From Mycolicibacter kumamotonensis (GTDB lineage: Bacteria > Actinomycetota > Actinomycetes > Mycobacteriales > Mycobacteriaceae): DNA of 64,000 nucleotides. Under the pieces are notes generated by a model. The model was not told where the DNA came from and ran no database searches. It worked only from the letters and a program-made list of their open reading frames with translations. The translations under genes were made by a program, and so were the position numbers. Shown here in pieces: positions 36,504 to 44,977 of this stretch; position 1 is the stretch's first letter; each line of letters begins with the position of its first letter. The stretch lies in the NCBI RefSeq assembly GCF_002086285.1, contig NZ_MVHU01000014.1, positions 1-64,000 of the forward strand, in the 5' to 3' direction.

Positions 36504-36886
36504 TCACGTCAGGTTGCGGAGACGCTCCAAAGCACGGAAGTCGGTCAGTTCCGCCCGGTGCTCGGGGTGCGACCAGTAGAACCGCACCCATTCCCGCAGC
36601 GCGTGCCCGCCCGGCGTGAAGGAATCCACCACAAGGGAAGGGGAGGACTTTCCTCGGACCCCAACAGGAAAAGGGTGCCTCGCATCGGCCAGGGCCGGCC
36701 GGGCGCGCCCGCCGCGACGCCGCCCACTTCGTTCCAAGTACCGCAACGCGATGTCAACCCTTGCCGGATCTCAAACCCTTTGCCGCTCAACCGGAGGTAG
36801 CTTATGCCGCCGTGGCGGAGCATTGCCCAGAGGCTCGGCAGACCCCATAGTGCTCCCGCGCCGCAGATGAAGAGGAACTGCATCAC
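36504..36886 (-). pseudogene. Frameshifted, N-terminally shortened membrane/PH-like protein
   Basis: The first frame (GTG/ATG near 36886) reads FLFICGAGALWGLPSLWAML, RHGGISYLRLSGKGFEIRQG, through FLLGSE near 36650. The second frame then continues sensibly as SPSLVVDSFTPGGHALREWV, RFYWSHPEHRAELTDFRAL to the stop at 36504. The two halves together resemble small mycobacterial membrane proteins with two N-terminal helices and a PH-like domain; only one helix remains. A stop lies 6 bases upstream of the start, so the 5' part is lost too. A single-base sequencing error could explain the frameshift but not the short N-terminus. Confidence 0.65.
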
Positions 36887-37103
36887 CCGCTACGGCCAGC
36901 CCGCCGCGGTGTTCCACTGCGACACCATCAAGCCACGCCACGCGTGCGGCGCACCCGCGAGCCGGGTAGTCGGTAGCCGCCGTAGAGCCGGGCGACTCGC
37001 CCGCCGGATGGTCCTTGTCGTCCGAGCTGGTGCCCAGAAGCGGCAGTTGCCGTGGCATACATGCCGTTGGGCGCTACCACCAAAGCGCCCAGATCCGCAC
37101 CGC

Positions 37104-37820
37104 TCAGGGCTTGCTGCGCCAGCCCTCGGCAGCCAGGGCGATCATCCGGAGTTGTTTGACGGCAACGTGCTTGATCTCGGCGAGCGCCTCCGCGTCGGGG
37201 GCCTCCTCGATGGCCTCGGCGTTGACGGTCATCGCGTTGACGAACAGGCCCGCCAGGATGTTCAGATCCTCGGTGCTCCACCCGCTCAAGCCCGGGAAGC
37301 GCGCCAGGTCGGTGGCCAGCTCGGAGGTGATCAACCGGATCTCGGTGCGAATCGCATAGCGCAGCACCGTCATACCGCTGAAGCGTTCCCGGTTGATAAA
37401 GCGCCAGTACTCCGGGCGGGCGGCCACGCTGCTGATCAGTACCTCGACGGATGACTCGATGATCCGGTTGGGATCGACCCCGCCGCTGCGGGCGTCGCGC
37501 AGCGTCTCCCGCAACGCCCGAAACGACTCGTCGATGAGCACCAGGCCCAGCGCGTCCATCGACTCGAAGTGCCGATAGAAGGCGGCCGGGACGATGTTGG
37601 CCGCGCGCGTCACCTCCCGCAGGCTCAGCGCGCTGAAACTGCGTTCGTCCAGCAGCGTCAGTGCCGCGCCGATGATGGCGCGGCGGGTGGCCTCCTTGCG
37701 TTCCTCGCGCGAGGGCCGCTCCGGCCGCTCGGGGCGGGGCGGACGCGCGGAACGCTCGGGGCGGGGTGGGCGCGGCGGCCTCGTTCGCCCCGACCGTGAA
37801 TTCGGCGTACGACTGTTCAC
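37104..37820 (-). CDS. TetR-family regulator of the desaturase operon
   Basis: 238 residues from a GTG at 37820. The first ~45 residues are an unusual Arg/Pro/Glu tail (repeated RPPRPER-type units). The TetR helix-turn-helix follows: RAIIGAALTLLDERSFSALSLREVTRAA, NIVPAAFYRHFESMDALGLVL. A ligand-binding domain runs to the C-terminus. It diverges from the ferredoxin-reductase/desaturase genes, and a perfect palindrome lies between, so it probably represses them and itself. By analogy with DesT/MadR-type regulators of desaturases the ligand may be an acyl-CoA; that is inference. The ATG at 37889 was not chosen because the operator would then lie inside the gene. Confidence 0.82.
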   Translation of the reverse strand: MNSRTPNSRSGRTRPPRPPRPERSARPPRPERPERPSREERKEATRRAIIGAALTLLDERSFSALSLREVTRAANIVPAAFYRHFESMDALGLVLIDESFRALRETLRDARSGGVDPNRIIESSVEVLISSVAARPEYWRFINRERFSGMTVLRYAIRTEIRLITSELATDLARFPGLSGWSTEDLNILAGLFVNAMTVNAEAIEEAPDAEALAEIKHVAVKQLRMIALAAEGWRSKP

Positions 37821-37864
37821 CGGTGTGAAGCCTAGCACAGCGGGCGTATAGCCCTTGACAGCTC

Positions 37865-37880
37865 GTGAACAAGTGTTCAC
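37865..37880. promoter_or_regulatory. Palindromic operator between tetR and the reductase-desaturase genes
   Basis: GTGAACA-AG-TGTTCAC is a perfect 7-2-7 inverted repeat, placed 9 bases before the reductase ATG and 44 bases before the tetR GTG. A second TGTTCAC half-site follows at 37891 inside the reductase start. A weaker repeat TTCAC-CGGT-GTGAA covers the tetR start (about 37816-37829). Placement and symmetry fit the binding site of the adjacent TetR protein. Confidence 0.7.
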
Positions 37881-37889
37881 TGTGTACAT

Positions 37890-38945
37890 ATGTTCACTCA
37901 AACTTTGACGCGGCGGGTACTGGGCTCCGGTCTGCTCGACCTGCTCACCGGCCCCCACGGGGTTGACCGCTACACCGAACTGGTGTCGCCGACCTGGACC
38001 CGCAACGACGCCCGGGCCCGGGTCGTCGCGGTCCGCCGCGCCACCCCGCGCAGCGTGACCCTGCTGCTGGAACCCAATGACGCATTCGAGGGCTTTCGGG
38101 CCGGCCAACACATCAACATGTCCGTCGACATCGACGGGCGCCGGCGCACCCGGTGCTACTCGCCGGCCAGCGCCGAGGGGCAGCGGCTCATCGAGCTCAC
38201 CATCGGCCGCCACGAGTCCGGTCTGGTCTCCGAGCACCTGTACCGCAACGCCCGCCCCGGCATGGTCGTCGGGCTGGACAAGGTGGGCGGCGACTTCGTG
38301 CTGCCCGCGATCCGGCCCAGGCGCATCCTGCTGATCTCCGGCGGCAGCGGAATCACCCCGGTGATGTCGATGCTGCGCACGCTGATCGCCGAACGCTATG
38401 CCGGCCGGGTGACGTTCATCCACTACGCCCGTACCTCCGAGGAGGCCTGCTATCGCGAGGAACTCGCCGCGATGCCGCGGGTGAAGGTGCTGCACGGCTA
38501 CACCCGCGCACCGGAAGCCGGTGACCTGCAGGGCTATTTCGACGCCAAGCACCTGGCCGCAGTCGGCCCGGAACCGGACGCGGTCTACGTGTGCGGCCCG
38601 CCGGCGCTGGTGGCGGCCGTGCGCGAGCAGCGGCCCGACGCCGTCTCGGAGAGTTTCGTGCCGCCGGAGTTCGCGCCCCCGGCCGAAGCTTCCGGGGGGC
38701 AGGTGACCTTCCTGGGCAGCACCATCTCGGTGGTCGACGACGGCCGGCCACTGCTGGAGCAGGCTGAAGCAGCCGGCCTGCAGCCGGCCAGCGGATGCCG
38801 GATGGGCATCTGCCACAGCTGCACCTGCCGCAAAACCGGTGGCACGGTGCGAAACCTGATCACCGGAGCGATCTCCAGCTCCGAGAGTGAAGACATCCAG
38901 ATCTGCGTGTCGGTGCCCGTCGGCGACGTCGACATCGACCTCTAG
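37890..38945 (+). CDS. Ferredoxin reductase-type oxidoreductase with C-terminal 2Fe-2S domain (Rv3230c-like)
   Basis: 351 residues. An FAD-binding barrel (TRCYSPAS, the RxYS-type FAD motif) and an NAD(P)-binding domain (LLISGGSGITPVMSMLR; YVCGPPALV) precede a plant-type 2Fe-2S domain with Cys spacing CRMGICHSCTC...C (about 300-340). It passes electrons from NAD(P)H to the desaturase encoded 16 bases downstream, as known for the Rv3230c/DesA3 pair. No clear ribosome site precedes the ATG, so the transcript may be leaderless or nearly so. Confidence 0.92.
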   Translation: MFTQTLTRRVLGSGLLDLLTGPHGVDRYTELVSPTWTRNDARARVVAVRRATPRSVTLLLEPNDAFEGFRAGQHINMSVDIDGRRRTRCYSPASAEGQRLIELTIGRHESGLVSEHLYRNARPGMVVGLDKVGGDFVLPAIRPRRILLISGGSGITPVMSMLRTLIAERYAGRVTFIHYARTSEEACYREELAAMPRVKVLHGYTRAPEAGDLQGYFDAKHLAAVGPEPDAVYVCGPPALVAAVREQRPDAVSESFVPPEFAPPAEASGGQVTFLGSTISVVDDGRPLLEQAEAAGLQPASGCRMGICHSCTCRKTGGTVRNLITGAISSSESEDIQICVSVPVGDVDIDL

Positions 38946-38961
38946 ACCCAAGGAGACAACC

Positions 38962-40062
38962 ATGACACAGTCAGTCCTCGAGCGCCCGCAGACCGAGCAG
39001 CCCCGGGTCCTCAAGCGCTCGGATCTCCCGCCGAACCTCGACGAGTTCGGCGCCGAGCTCGACGCCCTGCGCCAAAGCGTCCTCGACGACCTCGGCGAAC
39101 GCGACGCCGACTACATCCACCGGATCATCAAGGCGCAGCGCTCCCTGGAGGTCGGCGGGCGCGCCCTGCTGTTCTTCAGCATCATTCCGCCGGCCTGGCT
39201 GGCCGGCACCGTGATGCTGGGGCTGTCGAAGATCCTCGACAACATGGAGATCGGCCACAACGTCATGCACGGCCAGTACGACTGGATGGGCGAACCGGCG
39301 TTGTACGGCAAGCACTTCGAGTGGGACACCGCCTGCCCGGCCGATCAGTGGCGCCACTCGCACAACTACATGCACCACACCTACACCAACATCGTCGGGA
39401 TGGACCGCGACGTCGGCTACGGCATCCTGCGGATGAGCGAGAAGCAGCCCTGGGAGCCCTACTTTCTGGGCAATCCGCTGTATGCCTTCCTGCTGATGGT
39501 GCTGTTCCAGTACGGGGTGGCGGTGCACGAGTTGGAGACCGAGCGCATCCGTGCCGGTGAGATCGGTTTCGCCGACAAGCGCGAAATGCTGCGTGAGACC
39601 TGGCAGAAGGTGCGTCGCCAGACTCTCAAGGACTACGTGGCGTTCCCGCTGCTGGCGGGTCCGTTCGCGCCTTTGGTGTTCGCGGGCAACATGACCGCCA
39701 ACCTGATGCGCAACGTGTGGGCCTACACCATCATCTTCTGCGGGCACTTCCCCGACGGCACACAGGAGTTCACCGTCGAGGAGGCCGAGAACGAGTCACG
39801 CGGAATGTGGTACTACCGCCAGATTCTCGGTTCGGCGAACCTGACCGGCGGCAAGTGGTTCCACATCCTGACCGGCAACCTGTCGTTCCAGGTGGAGCAC
39901 CACCTGTTCCCCGACTTGCCGGCGCACCGCTACGCCGAGATCGCCCCGCGGGTGCGAGAGATCTGCGAACGCTACGGGGTTGCCTACAACACCGGCCCGC
40001 TGCTCAAGCAGTTCGGCACCGTGGTGCGCAAGATCTGCAAGCTGGCGCTGCCCTGGAATTAG
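38962..40062 (+). CDS. Membrane acyl-CoA/fatty-acid desaturase (DesA3-like)
   Basis: 366 residues from the ATG at 38962 with AGGAG 7 bases before it. The three His boxes of membrane di-iron desaturases are present: GHNVMH, HSHNYMHHTY and QVEHHLFP. Hydrophobic segments lie around 65-95, 175-195 and 225-260. It introduces a double bond into long-chain acyl-CoA (probably stearoyl-CoA delta-9), fed by the reductase before it. It is shorter at the N-terminus than my memory of M. tuberculosis DesA3, so it may be a paralogue. Confidence 0.9.
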   Translation: MTQSVLERPQTEQPRVLKRSDLPPNLDEFGAELDALRQSVLDDLGERDADYIHRIIKAQRSLEVGGRALLFFSIIPPAWLAGTVMLGLSKILDNMEIGHNVMHGQYDWMGEPALYGKHFEWDTACPADQWRHSHNYMHHTYTNIVGMDRDVGYGILRMSEKQPWEPYFLGNPLYAFLLMVLFQYGVAVHELETERIRAGEIGFADKREMLRETWQKVRRQTLKDYVAFPLLAGPFAPLVFAGNMTANLMRNVWAYTIIFCGHFPDGTQEFTVEEAENESRGMWYYRQILGSANLTGGKWFHILTGNLSFQVEHHLFPDLPAHRYAEIAPRVREICERYGVAYNTGPLLKQFGTVVRKICKLALPWN

Positions 40063-40073
40063 TGCTTCCGGGA

Positions 40074-40286
40074 CTACTCGACGCCGATGGTGACCTCGGT
40101 CGATTTGATGAACACCGTGGCCGGCTGACCGACCTTGAGGTCGAGGTCCAGGGCGGCATCGCGGGTGACCGACGAGGTGATGACCTGGTCGCCCCCGTCG
40201 AGCCGGATCTTGACCACGGCCATCACCGCACCGACGTCAACGTCGGCGATCGTCCCGGTGAGTTGGTTGCGCGTTGAGAGTCGCAT
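40074..40286 (-). CDS. Single-domain TOBE (molybdate/tungstate-binding Mop-like) protein
   Basis: 70 residues starting at the ATG at 40286. The whole chain is one TOBE unit: RLSTRNQLTGTIADVDVGAV, AVVKIRLDGGDQVITSSVT, LDLKVGQPATVFIKSTEVTI. Molbindins of this size bind oxyanions such as molybdate, as multimers, in the cytosol. There is no transporter or molybdenum-cofactor gene next to it here. It is convergent with the desaturase gene. Confidence 0.88.
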   Translation of the reverse strand: MRLSTRNQLTGTIADVDVGAVMAVVKIRLDGGDQVITSSVTRDAALDLDLKVGQPATVFIKSTEVTIGVE

Positions 40287-40332
40287 GGCGGTCCTCCGGA
40301 TTCTCCGATGCGTCCGACGGGCCAACGGTAGT

Positions 40333-40941
40333 TCAGCGCCGCGGCCCCAGCAGCGCAATGGACGCATCGACGGCGGGATCGACGATAGCGCCGACATCGG
40401 TGCCGTCCTCGACGGCCAGCGCGGTCAGCTCCCGCAGACCACCCAGCAGGATCACCGCCAGTGCCGGGCTCAGCCGCGGCAGGTCGGCCCGCCGGAATCC
40501 CGGACTGCCGCTGAGCTCGACCAGCAGGTTCGACATCAGATCCAGTCCGCGTCGCTGGGCCGGGCGCGCCGCCTCACCCAGCGACGGCAGTTCCCGGATC
40601 CAGCTCAACGTGATCGCCGGCCGGGCCCGGATCTGGTCGACGTAGGCCTGCACCGCCTGGCGGATCTGGTCCTGCCAGTCGGCCTGCGGGTCGACCGCGG
40701 CGCGGATCCGCTGGGCGAGCTCCTCGTTATCGGCGCGCAACAGCTCCAAGAAGCACTCTTCCTTGCTGGCGAAGCAGTCGTAGAAGGTGCGTTTGGAGGT
40801 TCGCGCGGCGCGCACGATGTCGGCGACGGTGCTGGCCCGGTAGCCGCGCTCGGCGATGGAGTCGGCCAGGCCGTCGAGCAGCCGGCGCCGGAACAGGTCG
40901 GCCGCGTCTGCCGCCGGACCGTTGACCGCCAGAGTCGTCAT
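40333..40941 (-). CDS. TetR-family regulator next to the CYP138-like gene (Rv0135c-like)
   Basis: 202 residues. The N-terminal DNA-binding part is LFRRRLLDGLADSIAERGYR, ASTVADIVRAARTSKRTFYDCFASKEECFLELL, a textbook TetR helix-turn-helix. The C-terminal domain should bind a small hydrophobic ligand. It is divergent from the P450 gene, with two inverted repeats in the 110-base gap, so regulation of the P450 and of itself is likely. Position equals that of Rv0135c beside cyp138 as I recall. Confidence 0.87.
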   Translation of the reverse strand: MTTLAVNGPAADAADLFRRRLLDGLADSIAERGYRASTVADIVRAARTSKRTFYDCFASKEECFLELLRADNEELAQRIRAAVDPQADWQDQIRQAVQAYVDQIRARPAITLSWIRELPSLGEAARPAQRRGLDLMSNLLVELSGSPGFRRADLPRLSPALAVILLGGLRELTALAVEDGTDVGAIVDPAVDASIALLGPRR

Positions 40942-40979
40942 CGCCGTACCTCTCCACCCGCGAACCCTTGCCAGTCGCC

Positions 40980-41028
40980 GGTACTTAAGGGTACCGTGGC
41001 CGACAAGTATTTGGTACGCATCGGTACC
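40980..41028. promoter_or_regulatory. Two identical-form operators, GGTAC-N6-GTACC, 33 bases apart
   Basis: The arms GGTAC and GTACC with a 6-base spacer occur at 40980-40995 and again at 41013-41028. The start-to-start distance is 33 bases, about three helical turns, which would put two repressor dimers on the same face of the DNA. They fill the space between tetR and the P450 gene. The spacers differ (TTAAGG and GCATCG), so the arms are what is conserved. Confidence 0.75.
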
Positions 41029-41051
41029 ACGTCGCGCCGGGGAGGCATCGC

Positions 41052-42401
41052 ATGACCCAGACGGTAGGCAGCCAGACCTCTGAGATCGTCGACACCCAGG
41101 TGCCGCCGGCGATCAACCTTCCGCCGGGGCCGCGAGTCCCCAAGGCGCTGTCGGGCCTGCTGCTGACCCTGGCGCGGCGCCAGGCGGTGGAGCACCTGAC
41201 CCGGCGCTACGGCGCCGCGTTCACCATCAACAGCCCGGTGTTCGGGCCGACCGTCTTCGTCACCGAACCGGACCTGGCCCGGCAGGTGTTCCTCGCCAAC
41301 CCCGAAGACGTCGGCAACATCCAGCCCAACCTGTCTCGCATCCTCGGGCCGGGTTCGGTGTTCGCCCTCGACGGTGCCGAGCATCGGCGCCGGCGCAACC
41401 TGTTGAGCCCGCCGTTCCACGGCAAGAGTGTGCGGGCCTACGAGCAGATCATCGTCGAGGAGACCCTCCGCGAGATCAAGGACTGGCCCACCGGCACGCC
41501 GTTCGAGACGCTGCTGCCGATGAACCGGATCACCCTGAACGTGATCCTGCGCGCGATCTTCGGCGCCGAAGGCGCGGAACTCGACCAGTTGCGGATCGGC
41601 CTGCCGAAATGGGTGACGCTGGGCTCGCGACTGGTGGCGCTGCCGATTCCGGTCCGCAACTACGGACGATTCACCCCGTGGGGCCGGTTGGCCGCCTGGC
41701 GCGACCAGTACGAGACCATCCTGGACAAGCTGATCGACGACGTGTGCGCCGACCCGAACTTCGAGAACCGCACCGACGTGCTGACCCTGCTGCTGACCAG
41801 CACCTACGACGACGGTACGGCGATGACCCGCAGAGAGATCGCGGACGAGTTGCTGACCCTGCTGGCGGCGGGTCACGAGACCACGGCCTCGACCATGGCC
41901 TGGGTCTTCGAGCGGCTGAGCCGCTTTCCGGAGTGGCTCGACGAGCTCACCGCCGAGGCCGACACCGACAAGAACACGTTGCGCCGCGCCGCCATTCGAG
42001 AAGTTCAGCGGGTGCGCACGGTGATCGACTTCGCCGGCCGGCACGTCTATGCCCCCAGCGTGCAGATCGGCGAATGGGTCATTCCGCGCGGGTACGGGCT
42101 GATCGTCGGGATCAACCAGATTCACCAGAACCCCTCCGCCTTTGCCGACCCGCAACGCTTCGACCCGCAGCGGTTTCTTACCGGCAGCCCGTCGGCCTTC
42201 GAGTGGCTGCCCTATGGCGGGGGCAGCCGACGCTGCCCCGGATCGACGTTCGCCAACCTGGAGATGGACCTGGTGCTGCGAACAGTGTTGCGGCACTTCA
42301 CCATCGAGCCCACTGGCGAGCCGGGGGAGAAGTATCACGCCCGCGGGGTGGCCTTCACCCCGAAGAAGGGCGGGCGGATCACCGTACACCGGCGAGCCTG
42401 A
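41052..42401 (+). CDS. Cytochrome P450, CYP138-like
   Basis: 449 residues. The I-helix is LLAAGHETTASTMAW (about 275), the ExxR motif lies at REVQRVR, and the haem loop is PYGGGSRRCPGSTFA (Cys about 395). A GGAGG ribosome site precedes the ATG. The substrate is unknown. It is followed by convergent msrA and preceded by divergent tetR, the order I remember for Rv0135c-Rv0136-Rv0137c, which supports CYP138 rather than another family. Confidence 0.88.
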   Translation: MTQTVGSQTSEIVDTQVPPAINLPPGPRVPKALSGLLLTLARRQAVEHLTRRYGAAFTINSPVFGPTVFVTEPDLARQVFLANPEDVGNIQPNLSRILGPGSVFALDGAEHRRRRNLLSPPFHGKSVRAYEQIIVEETLREIKDWPTGTPFETLLPMNRITLNVILRAIFGAEGAELDQLRIGLPKWVTLGSRLVALPIPVRNYGRFTPWGRLAAWRDQYETILDKLIDDVCADPNFENRTDVLTLLLTSTYDDGTAMTRREIADELLTLLAAGHETTASTMAWVFERLSRFPEWLDELTAEADTDKNTLRRAAIREVQRVRTVIDFAGRHVYAPSVQIGEWVIPRGYGLIVGINQIHQNPSAFADPQRFDPQRFLTGSPSAFEWLPYGGGSRRCPGSTFANLEMDLVLRTVLRHFTIEPTGEPGEKYHARGVAFTPKKGGRITVHRRA

Positions 42402-42440
42402 CCGGGCCGCCTCCTAGGGGCAGCGCGCCGTGGAGAGTCG

Positions 42441-42944
42441 CTAGGGCTGACGCTGCAGCTGCCAGTCCGGCCGGACGTAGTGGCAGGTGTAGCCGCCGGG
42501 GAACCGCTCGAGGTAGTCCTGGTGCTCGGGCTCGGCCTCCCAGAAGTCACCGGCCGGGCTGACCTCGGTCACCACCTTGCCCGGCCAGCGCCCGGAAGCC
42601 TCCACGTCGGCGATGGTGTCCACCGCGATCTGGCGCTGCTCGTCGTCGAGGTAGAAGATCGCCGAACGGTAGCTCGGCCCGATGTCATTGCCCTGCCGGT
42701 TGGGGGTCGTCGGGTCGTGGATGGCGAAGAAGAACTCCAGCAGACTGCGGTAGTCGGTCACGGCCGGGTCGTAGGTGATCTCGATGGCCTCGGCGTGGGT
42801 GCCGTGATTGCGGTAGGTGGCGTTCGGTACGTCGCCGCCGGTGTAGCCGACGCGGGTGGACACCACCCCGGGTTGTTTGCGGATCAGATCCTGCATGCCC
42901 CAAAAGCAGCCGCCGGCCAGGATCGCGCGCTGGTTATCGGTCAT
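42441..42944 (-). CDS. msrA: Peptide-methionine (S)-S-oxide reductase MsrA
   Basis: 167 residues from the ATG at 42944. The catalytic motif GGCFWG (Cys about 13) and the family blocks [53 protein letters not shown] are all present. It repairs oxidised methionine with electrons from thioredoxin. The C-terminus carries no second obvious recycling Cys except in YTCHYVRP. Confidence 0.95.
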   Translation of the reverse strand: MTDNQRAILAGGCFWGMQDLIRKQPGVVSTRVGYTGGDVPNATYRNHGTHAEAIEITYDPAVTDYRSLLEFFFAIHDPTTPNRQGNDIGPSYRSAIFYLDDEQRQIAVDTIADVEASGRWPGKVVTEVSPAGDFWEAEPEHQDYLERFPGGYTCHYVRPDWQLQRQP

Positions 42945-42994
42945 GCCCGCCATTATCCTCGACAACGCGGCTAGAACGTGTTCTAGTTCTTCGC

Positions 42995-43501
42995 ATGACG
43001 AATCCGCAGTTCAGCCGCGCGGAGCTCGCGGCAGCATTCGAGACCTTCGAGCAGACCGTCGCCCGAGCCGCCGAGACCAAGGACTGGGACGCCTGGGTCG
43101 GCCACTACACCCCCGACGTGGAATACGTCGAACACGCCATGGGCACCATGCACGGCCGCGAGGAGGTGCGCCGCTGGATCCGCCAGACGATGTCGACGTT
43201 CCCGGGCAGCCACATGACCGAGTTCCCGGCGCTGTGGACGGTCATCGACGAGGCCGGCGGCCGGATCATCTGCGAACTGGACAACCCGATGCGCGACCCC
43301 GGCGACGGCACCATCATCAGCGCCACCAACATCTCGATCATCACCTACGCCGGCGACGGCCTGTGGAGCCGGCAGGAGGACATCTACAACCCGTTGCGCT
43401 TCGTCGCCGCGTCCATGAAGTGGTGCCGCAAGGCGCAGGATCTCGGCACCCTCGATGAGGAGGCGTCGGCCTGGATGCAGCAGTTCGGGGGGACCGAGTG
43501 A
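42995..43501 (+). CDS. SnoaL-like (NTF2-fold) protein, Rv0138-like
   Basis: 168 residues. A cone-shaped NTF2 fold is suggested by an N-terminal helix ([22 protein letters not shown]), [32 protein letters not shown], and later strands. Members act as isomerases, cyclases or dehydratases or bind small ligands. The epimerase gene overlaps its stop by 4 bases (GTGA), so the two are coupled. Confidence 0.82.
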   Translation: MTNPQFSRAELAAAFETFEQTVARAAETKDWDAWVGHYTPDVEYVEHAMGTMHGREEVRRWIRQTMSTFPGSHMTEFPALWTVIDEAGGRIICELDNPMRDPGDGTIISATNISIITYAGDGLWSRQEDIYNPLRFVAASMKWCRKAQDLGTLDEEASAWMQQFGGTE

Positions 43502-44514
43502 ACGCCCGCCCCAAGCTCGTCATCGGCGCCAACGGATTCCTCGGCTCGCACGTCACGCGCCGGCTGGTCGATGCGGGTGAGAATGTGCGGGTCATGGTGC
43601 GCAGCGGCGCCAACACGATCGGGATCGATGACCTGGACGTCACCCGGTTCCACGGCGACGTGTTCGACACCGCCACGCTGCGTGCGGCGATGACCGGCTG
43701 CGAGGACATCTATTACTGCGTCGTCGACACCCGGGCCTGGCTGCGCGATCCGGCCCCGCTGTTCCGCACCAACGTCGAAGGCCTGCACAACGTCCTCGAC
43801 GTGGCGACCGAAGAGCCGGTCGCGGCCGGCCTGCGCCGGTTCGTGTTCACCAGCAGCTACGTGACCGTCGGCCGTCGCCGCGGCCATGTCGCCACCGAGG
43901 CCGACCAGATCGACCGTCGCCGCCTCACCCCCTACGTCCAGTCCCGGGTGCAGGCCGAAGACCTGGTGCGCCGTTATGCGGCCGACGCCCGCCTGCCGGC
44001 CGTCGCGATGTGTGTGTCGAGCACCTACGGCGACGGCGACTGGGGCCGCACCCCGCACGGGGCATTCATCGCCGGCGCCGTCTACGGCAAACTGCCGTTC
44101 GTGATGGACGGCATCCGGCTGGAGGCCGTCGGGGTCGACGACGCGGCGCAGGCACTGATCCTGGCCGCCACACACGGCCGAAACGGGGAGCGGTACCTGA
44201 TCTCCGAGCGCATGATCACCAACGCCGAGATCATCCGGATCGCGGCCGACGAGGCCGGGGTGCCGCCGCCGCCGCGGTCGATCTCGGTGCCGGCGCTCTA
44301 CGGCCTGGGGGCGCTGGGCGCGCTGAAGGCCCGACTGAGCGGCAAGGACGCCGAGCTGTCGCTGAAATCCGTTCGGATGATGCGCGCGGAGTTCGAAGTC
44401 GACCACAGCAAGGCGGTACGCGAGCTGGGCTGGAAGCCCCGGCCGGTGGAGGAATCGATCCGCGAGGCCGCCCGATTCTGGATGACGCTGCGCGACGCCA
44501 AACGACCGGCCTGA
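43498..44514 (+). CDS. NAD(P)-dependent epimerase/dehydratase-like SDR, Rv0139-like
   Basis: 338 residues from a GTG overlapping the previous stop. The Rossmann motif GANGFLGSHV (about 8-17) binds NAD(P); DVFDTATLRAAMTGC and TNVEGLHNVLDVA are typical of extended SDRs. The usual Tyr-x-x-x-Lys is not obvious: TPYVQSRVQAEDLV has Tyr but Arg at the Lys position, so catalysis may differ. Substrate unknown. Confidence 0.85.
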   Translation: MNARPKLVIGANGFLGSHVTRRLVDAGENVRVMVRSGANTIGIDDLDVTRFHGDVFDTATLRAAMTGCEDIYYCVVDTRAWLRDPAPLFRTNVEGLHNVLDVATEEPVAAGLRRFVFTSSYVTVGRRRGHVATEADQIDRRRLTPYVQSRVQAEDLVRRYAADARLPAVAMCVSSTYGDGDWGRTPHGAFIAGAVYGKLPFVMDGIRLEAVGVDDAAQALILAATHGRNGERYLISERMITNAEIIRIAADEAGVPPPPRSISVPALYGLGALGALKARLSGKDAELSLKSVRMMRAEFEVDHSKAVRELGWKPRPVEESIREAARFWMTLRDAKRPA

Positions 44515-44596
44515 CCCGGCGACGCGGATCAGACCAGGGGGGCCGGGAATCTTCACCGCGAAACGGTGTTGCACCTGCTACGTGTGAGGAGTTGCC

Positions 44597-44977
44597 ATGA
44601 GTGATCTACCCGTTCTGGAACCCACCGCCGAACACCCGATCACGATCGAGCCGACGGCCGGCCGGGTCGAGGTGCGCGTGCAGGGCCAGACCATCGCCGA
44701 CACCCGCGCCGCGCTGACGCTGCGGGAGGCGGCCTACCCGGCGGTGTACTACATTCCCCGCGGTGATGTCAGCGAGGCCGCGCTCACCCGCACCGACACC
44801 ACCAGCTATTGCCCGTTCAAGGGGCACGCCAGTTACTTCAGCGTGACCACGGCGGGCGGCGACACGGTCGCCGACGCGATCTGGACCTACGAGCAGCCGT
44901 TTCCCGCGGTCGCCGCGATCGCCGGGCACGTCGCCTTCTACCCGGACAAGGCCGACATCAGCGTCTCCGGAGACTAA
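44597..44977 (+). CDS. DUF427-domain protein, Rv0140-like
   Basis: 126 residues. The DUF427 signature is present: RAALTLREAAYPAVYYIPRGDV, TSYCPFKGHASYFSV, WTYEQPFPAVAAIAGHVAFYPD. A GAGGAG ribosome site lies before the ATG. Function unknown; a second, larger DUF427 protein lies at 60245-60940. Its stop overlaps that of the convergent SnoaL-like gene. Confidence 0.9.
   Translation: MSDLPVLEPTAEHPITIEPTAGRVEVRVQGQTIADTRAALTLREAAYPAVYYIPRGDVSEAALTRTDTTSYCPFKGHASYFSVTTAGGDTVADAIWTYEQPFPAVAAIAGHVAFYPDKADISVSGD

Noticed and set aside
33914..36619. 901-codon plus-strand frame opposite the two phosphodiesterase genes
   Set aside because: Shadow frame; its internal repetition simply reflects the paralogous genes beneath it.
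36887..37103. Short open frames in the gap between the pseudogene and tetR
   Set aside because: No start signal, domain or repeat supports them.
37821..37889. ATG at 37889 as start of the desaturase tetR
   Set aside because: It would place the palindromic operator and part of the promoter within the gene and adds a non-TetR peptide.
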